The position numbers and the translations under genes are program-made. 64,000 bases of DNA from Proteiniclasticum sediminis (GTDB taxonomy: Bacteria; Bacillota; Clostridia; Clostridiales; Clostridiaceae): contig NZ_JAGSCS010000007.1 of assembly GCF_018128025.1 (NCBI RefSeq), positions 62,001-126,000 of the forward strand. Reading direction: 5' to 3'. The notes under the pieces were generated by a model. It was given only the letters and a program-made list of their open reading frames with translations. It had not been told where the DNA came from and did not search any database. Within the stretch, counting starts at the first letter, position 1, and every line of letters starts with the position of its first letter. This document shows, piece after piece, positions 8,874 through 16,382 of this stretch.

Positions 8874-8902
8874 TTGCGCTGTATACCCCTAGGTGGTATA
8901 TT
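8874..8902 (+). promoter_or_regulatory. Promoter with CsoR/CstR-like operator upstream of DUF302 gene
   Basis: TTGCGC, 17-base spacer, TATATT. The 19-base element TATACCCCTAGGTGGTATA (8882-8900) fills the spacer and overlaps the -10. TATACC/GGTATA arms around a G/C-rich centre are characteristic of CsoR-family operators. The same arrangement occurs upstream of trxB at 12138-12166. No CsoR-type gene is in the window. Confidence 0.6.
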
Positions 8903-8930
8903 GAGGTCAAGAAAACCCAGGAGGTTTATT

Positions 8931-9317
8931 ATGAAAATGATTTATGAAGTTAAAACGGAAAAGTCCTTTGAAGTTGCCCGGGAGGACCTGAAAAAGAGTC
9001 TTGGAGCCCGTTCCTTCGGTGTGCTGTGGGAAATGAACTTTAAAGACAAACTGCACGAGAAAGGCTTGGAGTTTGAGGATGATTTCCAGGTGATGGAAGT
9101 CTGCAATCCGCCCAAGGCCAAAAAGGTGCTGGACAAGCACCGGGAAGCCGGGTACATGCTGCCCTGTAAAATGGCGGTCTATACCGAGGAGGGCCAAGTC
9201 TATATGGGCATGATGAAACCCACCGCCCTCATGGGCGTCATGGAGAAGGAAGACCTGCGTGACGTGGCGGAGGAAGTGGAGGCCATTTTGAAGGAAGCCC
9301 TAAGCGAGGCCCGTTAG
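8931..9317 (+). CDS. DUF302 domain protein
   Basis: 128-aa soluble protein covering a single DUF302 domain, with the family's two conserved cysteines in MEVCNPPKA and MLPCKMAVY. Biochemical function is not established. DUF302 genes often sit near thiol, sulfur or metal genes. ATG 8931 is chosen over an upstream frame because AGGAGG lies 7 bases before it and the promoter at 8874-8902 would leave a 28-base leader. The CsoR/CstR-like operator suggests induction by reactive sulfur species or copper. The shared operator with the minus-strand redox operon suggests a common response. A strong bidirectional terminator separates the two convergent units. Confidence 0.85.
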   Translation: MKMIYEVKTEKSFEVAREDLKKSLGARSFGVLWEMNFKDKLHEKGLEFEDDFQVMEVCNPPKAKKVLDKHREAGYMLPCKMAVYTEEGQVYMGMMKPTALMGVMEKEDLRDVAEEVEAILKEALSEAR

Positions 9318-9390
9318 GAAGTATCTAGGATACCCTAGGTAACCAACCAATCCCCCCGCAAGGAAATTAATCTGGAGATCCATGAAATGA

Positions 9391-9437
9391 AAGCGAGAAG
9401 TGCGCTCCTTCGGGAGAGTTGCACTTCTCGCTTCTTT
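9391..9437. terminator. Bidirectional terminator
   Basis: 13-base perfect stem AAGCGAGAAGTGC / GCACTTCTCGCTT with an internal CTCC-TTCG-GGAG hairpin. It lies between the convergent DUF302 gene and redox operon. Confidence 0.85.
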
Positions 9438-9475
9438 GTGATTGCAGGGGTTTATGGGAAAAGGGGAAGAGGAGT

Positions 9476-10060
9476 TCAGCGAAGGGATGCGTCCTTCTTC
9501 TTCATGAGGTACATTCCGGACAGGGTGTTCACCGGACAGATGGTACACCAGGTGCGGGGTTTGTAGAGTTTGGCTAAAATCAGCCCCAGGGTGGTGGTGG
9601 TCATCATCATGGAAAAGATGCGGAAGGAGAGATGGGTGAACCACAGGGGGACTTCCGGGAAGGGAAGAAGGGGAACCAGATGCACCGGCAGGGGGATGAA
9701 GATCAGAAACCGGGGAATCAGCATGGGGGCCATTTGTCCCCGGGCCACCCGAAGGGTGGAAAACGTCATGATCAGGAGGCTGAAGAGAAAGTAAATGAGC
9801 ACTCCGTACTTGACCTCGCTCTGGGTGAAAGAGCGGGGGATTTTGCGGGAGGAGCGGTGATGCTTTCCCAGGGTCATGTAGAGGCTGGAGCGGGGACAAT
9901 ACCCCTGGCACCAGGTCTTTTTCCCATCCCGGAGGAGGAGGTAGAAAGGCAGGGTCATACACAGCAGTCCGAGAACCGCCAGATGGATATTGAGAAGGGA
10001 CAGGAGGAAAAAGCCTAGGGTGAACAGGTAGAGAAGACGATGATTACGCAGAGAGGACAC
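9476..10060 (-). CDS. Membrane 4Fe-4S protein (NapH/CcoG-like)
   Basis: 194-aa membrane protein with about four to five hydrophobic helices and two cysteine motifs: WCQGYCPRSSLY at about residue 50 and WCTICPVNTLSG near the C-terminus. The CxxxCP and CxxCP spacing resembles the polyferredoxin-like electron-transfer membrane proteins (NapH, CcoG, YccM), though this one is short and carries few cysteines. It is the last gene of the redox operon. A likely role is passing electrons between the membrane and the thiol system, which is inference. The GTG start has only a weak binding site; an ATG at a nearby position lies in another frame. Confidence 0.65.
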   Translation of the reverse strand: MSSLRNHRLLYLFTLGFFLLSLLNIHLAVLGLLCMTLPFYLLLRDGKKTWCQGYCPRSSLYMTLGKHHRSSRKIPRSFTQSEVKYGVLIYFLFSLLIMTFSTLRVARGQMAPMLIPRFLIFIPLPVHLVPLLPFPEVPLWFTHLSFRIFSMMMTTTTLGLILAKLYKPRTWCTICPVNTLSGMYLMKKKDASLR

Positions 10061-10091
10061 CTCATTTCAACATTATGCTTGTGGGGAAAAA

Positions 10092-10250
10092 TTACCGGGG
10101 ATTGCTGAGCAGAGCGCCGACCAGGGCTCCATACAGCGTAGACCGCCAGGGGCTGGAGGTAATGGGGCAGGTGCCGGTACGGCAGCCCACCAGCTTGTAC
10201 TGCAGATAGCCGGCGATGCCGCCCACGAAGGTTCCTATAAATATGGACAT
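10092..10250 (-). CDS. DUF6132 small membrane protein, 52 aa
   Basis: A short gene encoding MSIFIGTFVGGIAGYLQYKL at the start, then VGCRTGTCPITSSPW and a second hydrophobic segment STLYGALVGALL. Two membrane helices flank a conserved GCxxGxCPITS loop, the hallmark of the DUF6132 family, whose members are often encoded beside rhodaneses and other sulfur-transfer genes. GAGGTG precedes the ATG. The gene lies between the thioredoxin-like gene and the 4Fe-4S gene, in the same direction. A role in moving or sensing sulfane sulfur at the membrane fits the context but is inference. Confidence 0.8.
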   Translation of the reverse strand: MSIFIGTFVGGIAGYLQYKLVGCRTGTCPITSSPWRSTLYGALVGALLSNPR

Positions 10251-10328
10251 AGTGAATCCACCTCATTTTCAAAATTTGGGCAAAAAAGGAGAAGAGGCAT
10301 AAGTTGCCTCTTCTGTAGGCAGGAAGGG

Positions 10329-10970
10329 TTACAGGCTTTCCATGGTCTTCAGGAACTCCTGAATGGGTTGATTCCCCAAAAGATCCACCTGATCGTTGAA
10401 GACAATCTTCGGGACACCGGAGACATTATGCTTCATGGACAGTTCCTCAAAGGTCTCGGCTTCGATCATTTCCGCTTCGATGAGGGGGTTGATCAGGGCC
10501 ATTTTATGGGCCTTCTGCACGGCTCCAGGGCAGTGAGGGCAGCTGAGGGTAACAAAGACTTTAATATTCACGGGCTTATTGATGTTCTTGATGCGGGCTT
10601 CCAGTTCTTGAGGAAGCTCGCTGGCATTGCCGGAGACTTCAATGATGGCGGGAATAAAAGAGTTGATTTCATGGCCAGCAGGAATTCCATTGAACTTGAT
10701 CCCGTGATATTTCTTTTCGCTGTCTAAAAGGACGATACTGGGGACCATTTCCACATGGTAGAGCTCGGCCATTTCCGCATCCTTCTCGATGTCATAGACG
10801 TCCAGATGGATTTTGTCGCTGAGTTCTTCCACTTCCTGCATATAGCTCAGGGTTTCTGCACAGGAGTAGCATTCGCCTTCCTTGGTGAAGAGGGCGATGG
10901 TTACGTCATTTTTGAGATCCTGAAAGATTTCTTTCAGTTGGGATTGAATTTCTTCGTTGAACATTTTCAT
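10329..10970 (-). CDS. Two-domain thioredoxin-like protein (PDO/glutaredoxin-like)
   Basis: 213 aa with two tandem thioredoxin folds. The first has the dithiol CYSC (GECYSCAET, about residue 35) and cis-Pro in MVPSIVLL. The second has CPHC (LSCPHCPGAV, about residue 140) and cis-Pro in GVPKIVF. This organisation matches the protein disulfide oxidoreductases of anaerobes and the N-terminal half of AhpF. It starts 15 bases downstream of trxB, so the reductase and its likely disulfide substrate are co-transcribed. GGAGG precedes the ATG. Expected role: NAD(P)H-driven disulfide or persulfide reduction in the cytosol. Confidence 0.88.
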   Translation of the reverse strand: MKMFNEEIQSQLKEIFQDLKNDVTIALFTKEGECYSCAETLSYMQEVEELSDKIHLDVYDIEKDAEMAELYHVEMVPSIVLLDSEKKYHGIKFNGIPAGHEINSFIPAIIEVSGNASELPQELEARIKNINKPVNIKVFVTLSCPHCPGAVQKAHKMALINPLIEAEMIEAETFEELSMKHNVSGVPKIVFNDQVDLLGNQPIQEFLKTMESL

Positions 10971-10985
10971 GGGTTTTCCTCCAAA

Positions 10986-12002
10986 TTATTTAGTGGTCGA
11001 AGGGGCAGCAGCATGGGGTTTCCAGGTATTGAGATATTCATTGGCGGCCAGAGCAGCTTTTGCACCGTCACTGGCGGCCAGGATTATTTGCTTGTAGGGA
11101 ATCTGGGTCACATCGCCTGCGGCGAATACCCCCGGAAGGTTTGTTCGGTTCTTCTCATCCACCAGAATTTCCCCCTGAGCATTGAGCTGAAGGACTTGGT
11201 GGAAGGGGCCCAGGTTGGGAATATGGCCGATTTCGATGAAGAGCCCGTCGGCGGTGATTTCCTCTTCTTTGCCTGTGGCTTTGTCACGGACCTTCACGGC
11301 GCGCAGGGCGCTATCGCCCAAAACTTCGAGAATTTCTGTTTCCAGCCGGATGGCGATTTTCTCTTCCTGGTAGAGCTTATCCACCAGGATTTTGTCGGCC
11401 CGAAACTGACTACGATGGATCAGCTGGACATGATGGGCCACTTTAGCCAGATCCAGGGCGGATTCCACGGCGGAGTTTCCCCCACCGGCGATGAGGACAT
11501 CCTTTCCCTTGAAGAGAGGAGCATCGCAGATGGCGCAGTAGGCTACACCTTTGCCGGCGAAGCGGTCTTCTCCGGGAATGTTCAGGTGACGGGGCTTAGA
11601 TCCTGTGGCAATGATCACGGCCTTCGCCTGATAGGTGACCCCGGAAAGGAGGGTGAGATAGTGAACCCCGTCTAGGGAGGAGTAGGCGGCAACTTCCGCA
11701 TCCTCGAGAATGGGAACGTGGAGAGCCTCCACATGCTGCAGAAATTCCTCTGCCAGCTTTTCTCCCGTTTGAAGGGAGATTCCCAGATAGTTGTCCACGG
11801 AGGAGGTGTCCAGGAGCTGGCCGCCTTTGCGCACCGTGAGGACAGCAATGTCCAGGCCCTTGCGCCTTGCATACAGGGCGGCATTGAGTCCGGCAGGGCC
11901 TCCACCCACGATGAGAAGATCATAAAGCTTCTCGGGATTCAGGGCCGTGGGGGAAAGGGGAGAAAGGTTTTTTTTCAGATCGACTTGAAATTGAAAAGCC
12001 AT
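10986..12002 (-). CDS. trxB: Thioredoxin reductase-like FAD/NAD(P) flavoprotein
   Basis: 338-aa low-molecular-weight thioredoxin reductase family member. The FAD motif is GGGPAGLNAALYARRKG, followed by GGQLLDTSSVDNYLG. The redox-active pair lies in VAYCAICDAPLF (CAIC instead of the usual CATC). The NAD(P)H motif is AGGGNSAVESALD and the C-terminal FAD motif is GVFAAGDV. ATG 12002 is used because CAGGAGGTAACC directly precedes it. It is the first gene of the minus-strand redox operon. The upstream promoter contains a CsoR/CstR-like operator. Its co-transcribed partner is the two-domain thioredoxin-like protein, so electrons likely pass from NAD(P)H to that protein. Confidence 0.92.
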   Translation of the reverse strand: MAFQFQVDLKKNLSPLSPTALNPEKLYDLLIVGGGPAGLNAALYARRKGLDIAVLTVRKGGQLLDTSSVDNYLGISLQTGEKLAEEFLQHVEALHVPILEDAEVAAYSSLDGVHYLTLLSGVTYQAKAVIIATGSKPRHLNIPGEDRFAGKGVAYCAICDAPLFKGKDVLIAGGGNSAVESALDLAKVAHHVQLIHRSQFRADKILVDKLYQEEKIAIRLETEILEVLGDSALRAVKVRDKATGKEEEITADGLFIEIGHIPNLGPFHQVLQLNAQGEILVDEKNRTNLPGVFAAGDVTQIPYKQIILAASDGAKAALAANEYLNTWKPHAAAPSTTK

Positions 12003-12137
12003 GGTTACCTCCTGGAATAGGGTAAAAAGAGAAAGTGAAGGGAAGATCTCTCCCAAGGTTCAAATCCAAGGGGGATTTCCAACAACCTCGTGGTGATGCT
12101 TGGTGAATCATGCCATCGGGTTGCATTTTCTAATCAC

Positions 12138-12166
12138 AATATACCATACGGGGGTATATTTTACAA
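12138..12166 (-). promoter_or_regulatory. Promoter of the trxB redox operon with CsoR/CstR-like operator
   Basis: On the minus strand TTGTAA, 17-base spacer, TATATT. The 19-base element TATACCATACGGGGGTATA (plus-strand reading, 12140-12158) lies in the spacer. Its arms, length and position relative to the -10 match those of the DUF302 promoter, so the two units are probably co-regulated. Confidence 0.6.
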
Positions 12167-12267
12167 GGGGCTTTTCTCCCGTCGTTCGATGTTTTTCCGG
12201 GAAAAGGGCTCTTTTCAGCCTGGAACGCCTAGTTCTCCATGGAAGAACTTTGCGAGGAGGTCGTGCG

Positions 12268-12972
12268 ATGAAGATCTATTTATCCCCCAGCCGGCAGAAG
12301 GAAAATCGGTATGCAGAGGGGGAAACCCACGAAGCGGAGGTCATGGGGAGGGTGAGCGGAAAAATCCTGGAGATCCTCCACCGGGAATATGGCGTTCAAG
12401 GGATCCTGGCGGATCCGAATTTGGGCATTGAGACTTCGGGGCGGCCCAAGGAAGCGGTGAAGCAGGGCTGTCAGCTCTATGTTGCCCTCCATTCCAATGC
12501 GGGTGGGAAAGGCAAAGCTGCAGGGGCCGTGGCCTTTTATCACCCGAAGTATCCGCTGTCTAGAAAGTTAGCCGAAGTGCTGGTGGAGGAGCTGGATCGG
12601 GTATGCCCGGTGCCCTCCAACCGGGCACAATCGGTACTGGATGGAATGAAGGCCTTCCAGGGAAAGGGGTATGGGGAGATCCGCAATCCCGCGTTAGCGG
12701 GCCTTGTCCCTGTGCTGGCGGAAACCAATTTCCATGATCATCCCGAGGTCGCCCACTGGATGAGGACGAAGACGGAGGAGGTGGCGCAGGCTTATGTCGC
12801 CGCTCTGGCCAAAGTGCTGGAGCTGAAGAAAAGGGATTCTTCAAAATCTGGTCCCGAACTTTACCGGGTTCAGGTGGGGGCCTTTTCTCAGCGAAAAAAT
12901 GCAGAGGCCTTGCGGGACCAATTGAAGGAAAAAGGCTATCCGGCATTCATCACGCGAAAAGAAGAGGCTTGA
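12268..12972 (+). CDS. N-acetylmuramoyl-L-alanine amidase (Amidase_3 type) with partial SPOR-like tail
   Basis: 234 aa. The N-terminus MKIYLSPSRQKENRYAEGET matches clostridial Amidase_3 proteins. Zinc ligands visible are Glu in THEAEV and His in ALHSNAGG, with the catalytic Glu in VLAETNFHD. The usual first His motif is replaced by SPSRQ, as is common in this subfamily. Residues from about 195 (LYRVQVGAFSQRKNAEALRDQL) form a SPOR-like peptidoglycan-binding repeat that stops after about 40 residues, shorter than the usual 70. No signal peptide is visible. This recalls spore or autolysis amidases that leave by lysis. GAGGAGG precedes the chosen ATG 12268. Confidence 0.82.
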   Translation: MKIYLSPSRQKENRYAEGETHEAEVMGRVSGKILEILHREYGVQGILADPNLGIETSGRPKEAVKQGCQLYVALHSNAGGKGKAAGAVAFYHPKYPLSRKLAEVLVEELDRVCPVPSNRAQSVLDGMKAFQGKGYGEIRNPALAGLVPVLAETNFHDHPEVAHWMRTKTEEVAQAYVAALAKVLELKKRDSSKSGPELYRVQVGAFSQRKNAEALRDQLKEKGYPAFITRKEEA

Positions 12973-12990
12973 GAAAGGGGAGTTTCCTTT

Positions 12991-13036
12991 CTGATTCCCC
13001 GGGTTCCTCCGGGTTTTACGAAAACTCGGGGATCAG
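12991..13036 (+). terminator. Terminator after the amidase gene
   Basis: CTGATTCCCCG / CGGGGATCAG long hairpin with an inner CCCGG/CCGGG hairpin followed by TTTT. The two may be alternative structures. Confidence 0.6.
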
Positions 13037-13123
13037 AATAAAAAATTATGGAAAAATATTCCCTGATTACCTTGAATTTCAATAAAATTCGCAAAAAGAA
13101 TTATCGATTTTAATTATTTCAAA

Positions 13124-13132
13124 TGTTATAAT
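13124..13132 (+). promoter_or_regulatory. Extended -10 promoter of the DivIVA-like gene
   Basis: TGTTATAAT in an AT-rich stretch about 120 bases before the start codon. The -35 is weak. Confidence 0.5.
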
Positions 13133-13249
13133 AGATTCAATTGTAAGGGTAATGGAATTATCGTATGTATTGGATTAACCTGAATACGCCATCATTCCGA
13201 AAATTGAAGGCCTCGTGGCAAAATGAATCGAGGAGAGGTGAAGTAAAAC

Positions 13250-14383
13250 ATGGAACAGGACAACATCATGTACCTGCAGAGCAAACTGAACAAGAACTAC
13301 ATCAAGTCAAAATTTCGGTCCAAGCTCTTTGGCGGACTGAACCATGACGATGTGGTGAACTACATCAGCAACATGGAACTGGAGTTTCAAAAAACCGAGC
13401 AGAAGATCCGCAAGGATCTGGCGGATCAGTGCGCCGTGAAAGTGGCCCTGCAGATGGAACTGGATGCGTTGAAAGCAAAAATTGCTGAAGAAGCAGCCCA
13501 GCGGGAAATGGAAATCAGTGAACTGCGCGATGAAAATGAACTGCTGAAAAATGAGATGCAGGGAAAAGACAAGGCTCTGCAGGAATTGGATGAAACCTTT
13601 GGGGTTCAGTACGAAAGTGCTTTAGCAGAGGCCCGAAAGCTGGAAGAAGAGCTGCAGAAGCTCCAATCGGAGCGGGAGGTTCTCAGCCAGGAGCTTCAGC
13701 TGTCCCAGGAAGAAAAAGCCGAGCTGCTGGCCATGACGGAAAAGCTCCATCAGCTTCAAGATGACCATGAATCCATGGCCCGGGAGCTGAGCCTCACCCA
13801 GGAAGAAAAGGCTGCCCTCCAAGGGAAAGCGGACACCGCCGTGCTGGATGAAGAAATACAGCGGGTGAAAAGCGAAACCGAACAGGAACTGATGCTGGAG
13901 CGTGCTGTCAGCGGAAAACTCATGCGGGATCTGGAAAATGCCAACCTCATGTTAAGAGACAAAGCCGTGGAGATCCGGAACCTGGAAAACCAGGTCCAGA
14001 AGGAAAAGATCCACGCTGCAGAACTGGAAATGACCCTGCGGGAAGAGCGCAACAAGCTCACCAATATGCAGATCAATGGCCTCAAGGATGAAGTTTCCGG
14101 GATTTATCTTCTTCTGGACGAGCTCTCCCAGGAACTGGCCCAGAACAAGGAAGATTTCAAGAATCGTCTGGAGCAGGAATCCCAGCGGGCAGAAGCTGCA
14201 GAAAATATGGTGGGCGAACTCCTCAAACTGGGCACCGACCTTCGGGACAAGCTGTCCGGGGAGCGCAACCTCATCGATACCCAGCTAAGGAAGATCATGG
14301 AGAAGCACGAACAGATCGTGGGCGATGCTTCAGGAATCCTGGTCAATTTTGGCGACTACAAAGATGTATCCTCTCATCAGTAA
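13250..14383 (+). CDS. DivIVA-like N-terminus, long coiled-coil protein
   Basis: 377 aa, almost entirely alpha-helical and charged. Residues about 18-45 (KFRSKLFGGLNHDDVVNYISNMELEF) resemble the DivIVA/GpsB-type N-terminus that binds curved membrane or cell-division partners. From about residue 45 to 340 heptad-rich Glu/Leu/Lys sequence predicts an extended coiled coil. There are internal near-repeats (LSQELQLSQEEKAELL and ARELSLTQEEKAALQ). The C-terminus is VGDASGILVNFGDYKD. A cell-shape, division or sporulation scaffold role is plausible but inferred. GAGAGGTGAAG precedes the ATG; monocistronic with its own promoter and terminator. Confidence 0.65.
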   Translation: MEQDNIMYLQSKLNKNYIKSKFRSKLFGGLNHDDVVNYISNMELEFQKTEQKIRKDLADQCAVKVALQMELDALKAKIAEEAAQREMEISELRDENELLKNEMQGKDKALQELDETFGVQYESALAEARKLEEELQKLQSEREVLSQELQLSQEEKAELLAMTEKLHQLQDDHESMARELSLTQEEKAALQGKADTAVLDEEIQRVKSETEQELMLERAVSGKLMRDLENANLMLRDKAVEIRNLENQVQKEKIHAAELEMTLREERNKLTNMQINGLKDEVSGIYLLLDELSQELAQNKEDFKNRLEQESQRAEAAENMVGELLKLGTDLRDKLSGERNLIDTQLRKIMEKHEQIVGDASGILVNFGDYKDVSSHQ

Positions 14384-14388
14384 TCCTT

Positions 14389-14420
14389 TGGACCTTCGGC
14401 ATCGCCGGAGGTCCTTTTTA
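14389..14420 (+). terminator. Terminator of the DivIVA-like gene
   Basis: GGACCTTCGGC-ATC-GCCGGAGGTCC followed by TTTTT. Confidence 0.85.
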
Positions 14421-14433
14421 GAGGAAAAAATCA

Positions 14434-14490
14434 AGAGAGCGCAGAACCCCAGCCGAGGATGATCCTCCGCTGGGGTTCTGCGCTCTCTCT
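14434..14490. terminator. Long hairpin terminator, mainly serving the DUF4179 operon
   Basis: A 20-base perfect stem starting AGAGAGCGCAGAACCCC with CTTTTATT on the plus side and an A-rich flank that gives U residues on the minus side. Likely bidirectional. Confidence 0.8.
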
Positions 14491-14548
14491 TTTATTGGTA
14501 TGGGTGCGGATTCTTGATGGATGCCGTCTTTCCCGTCTCTTTTTAATG

Positions 14549-15877
14549 TCAGTTGCGGGGAATCAGGATCTCTAAAGGCGTGGGTAACGCTCTTGCGGGG
14601 CCTGAGTGACGGGGGAGAAGAAGCTCGTGGCTTTCGGTTTTTTCCAGTACCATGCGGGTCAGCATCACCGGTACGCCATTCTCCAGGGTACTGCTGATGC
14701 TCGTGGACTTCACCGGGACTTCCTCTTTCGTGAGCGTGGTCACCTCATGGTAGAAGAGACTGAAGGACTGATCGGTGAAGGTTCTAAACTCCAGGATCCA
14801 GGCATCCTCTTCTTCCGTGACGTTTAAGAGGTAGGTGTCCGGAATTTCCGGTGTGAGGGTCCGACGCTCCAGATCCACAAGAACTTGCTTCTCGGTTTTT
14901 GGCAGCGTGGTCAAGGCAGTGATCTTAAGCGTCTGGGGTTTGTCGCTGAAGTAGTCGGACTCCAGGAAGTAAGTCAGGGATGATCCGTCCAGGGAGCCAA
15001 AGGCTGAAATTCCCCCCGGGGCATTGGCTCCATCCAGGGACAGTTCCAGGTCTTTGATCCATGCGGTATTGGTATCGGGAAAGCGGAATGTGATTTCGGT
15101 GCCTGTGGGATACGTGGTCAGGGATTCCAGGATAACCTGCTGATCCAGAAGGGTCAGTTCCTGGTTCAGCACATGGGTTACCGGGGCCAAAAACGTGGGG
15201 AGGGAAAGCTCATAGTCAAAGCGATACTGCTTTTTGAGGGTCTCTTCGGGATACCCCGGGTTCTCTTTAATCGCCAGTTCCAGGGTCAGGTCGAAGTTTT
15301 GGGGCGTGGGGCGGTCGGCGAAGCGGAGCCGCAGAAGGAATAGCCCATCGTCTTCCAGAAGTCCCTGGGGAGTCAGGGAACTGCTGCTGTAGGCGTAGCC
15401 TTCGATCTTCTCTTTCGTATCCGGATGGGTCAGGGTAACGTTGTTCGGGAAGATCCATCCCTTCTCCTCCCGAAGAAAGGCCTCGGGAAGCTGGAAAATC
15501 AGCACGAGGCTGTGCTCATCGGCAATGACGTAGGGCAGATCCAGGGTGAGGCCTCCATCCTCGTGGGAGAGGGCCAGCTCTTGGAGATATTGATTCTCGA
15601 TGGCGGACTGGATGCCCCGGTCTTCCTGGGTGAAACGAACCAAACGGGTGAGATCGCCGATGACGGGCCACTTCGCCAAAGTGTTGGCAAAAGCCGTGTT
15701 CGTGTTCACCAGGGTGACAAAGGTCAGGGCAAATAGTGCGGTGGTCAGGGCAGAATATAAGGTTCTTCGCCGTTTTCGGAGTCTTCGGCTCAGCCTTTCC
15801 TCGACACCCAAAAGGCCGGGGGGCGTATCCTGGACTTCCTGAACCAGGTCATTCCAGGGATGGTTATCGCTTTTCAT
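14549..15877 (-). CDS. DUF4179 membrane protein, probable anti-sigma partner
   Basis: 442 aa with a basic N-terminal cytoplasmic segment (LSRRLRKRRR), one membrane helix at about residues 40-60 (ALTTALFALTFVTLVNT) and a large extracytoplasmic beta-rich region. This layout and sequence match DUF4179 proteins, which are encoded next to ECF sigma factors in Firmicutes and are thought to act as anti-sigma factors. The start overlaps the sigma gene's end by 14 bases, which implies translational coupling. ATG 15877 has GGAGGAATCTCCC before it. The signal that releases the sigma factor is unknown. Confidence 0.8.
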   Translation of the reverse strand: MKSDNHPWNDLVQEVQDTPPGLLGVEERLSRRLRKRRRTLYSALTTALFALTFVTLVNTNTAFANTLAKWPVIGDLTRLVRFTQEDRGIQSAIENQYLQELALSHEDGGLTLDLPYVIADEHSLVLIFQLPEAFLREEKGWIFPNNVTLTHPDTKEKIEGYAYSSSSLTPQGLLEDDGLFLLRLRFADRPTPQNFDLTLELAIKENPGYPEETLKKQYRFDYELSLPTFLAPVTHVLNQELTLLDQQVILESLTTYPTGTEITFRFPDTNTAWIKDLELSLDGANAPGGISAFGSLDGSSLTYFLESDYFSDKPQTLKITALTTLPKTEKQVLVDLERRTLTPEIPDTYLLNVTEEEDAWILEFRTFTDQSFSLFYHEVTTLTKEEVPVKSTSISSTLENGVPVMLTRMVLEKTESHELLLPRHSGPARALPTPLEILIPRN

Positions 15878-16382
15878 GGGAGATTCCTCCTTCCTCGTCA
15901 GCCAGTTCAACTCGAAGAAGCGTCAGGGCCTTTCGGGCTCGGGTAGCCACCGTGCCCTCCGGCAGCGAGAGCAGCTTGGCGGTTTCCTTCAGGGTGTGAT
16001 CGGCGAAGTACCGGAGGACAATGACCTGACGAAGCTCCTCCGGAAGGCTTTGCACGGCCATGCGGGTGGGAAGGGTCACTTCCGTATCCTGTTCCGGAAA
16101 GTCGGGCAGACCGTCCAGGGGGAGAAGGCGCTTCTCAGTTTTCAGCAGTTTCAGGCATTCGTTGATCAGGATTCGGGTGAGCCAGGTTTTCAGATAGTCC
16201 ATCTCTTTTAGCTGGCGCCGATGGATGTAGCCTTGGTATACAGCTTCGTCCACGGCATCCAGGGCAGCGCTTTCCCGGCCCAGATAACCATAGGCGATCC
16301 GGTACATGGTGGCTTTATAGCCGGTAATAAATGCAAGATAGGTTTCTTTGTCCAGGGCGGGGGTGAATAGTCCCACGAGCAT
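15864..16382 (-). CDS. ECF-type RNA polymerase sigma factor
   Basis: 172-aa sigma-70 family protein with region 2 (YRIAYGYLGRESAALDAVDEAVYQGYIH, LKTWLTRILINECLK) and region 4 (LPEELRQVIVLRYFADHTLKETAKLLSLPEGTVATRARKAL). It is immediately upstream of and overlaps the DUF4179 gene, so the pair is a sigma/anti-sigma unit. The start is ambiguous. ATG 16382 follows GGAGGG with almost no spacing, whereas GTG 16376 has a 7-base spacing to the same site. Autoregulation is usual for ECF units, but I cannot point to its promoter with confidence. Confidence 0.88.
   Translation of the reverse strand: MLVGLFTPALDKETYLAFITGYKATMYRIAYGYLGRESAALDAVDEAVYQGYIHRRQLKEMDYLKTWLTRILINECLKLLKTEKRLLPLDGLPDFPEQDTEVTLPTRMAVQSLPEELRQVIVLRYFADHTLKETAKLLSLPEGTVATRARKALTLLRVELADEEGGISHEKR

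Noticed and set aside
10015-10272. 85-codon minus-strand frame overlapping DUF6132 and the 4Fe-4S gene
   Set aside because: Out of frame with the recognisable DUF6132 protein, which has the better start and motif.
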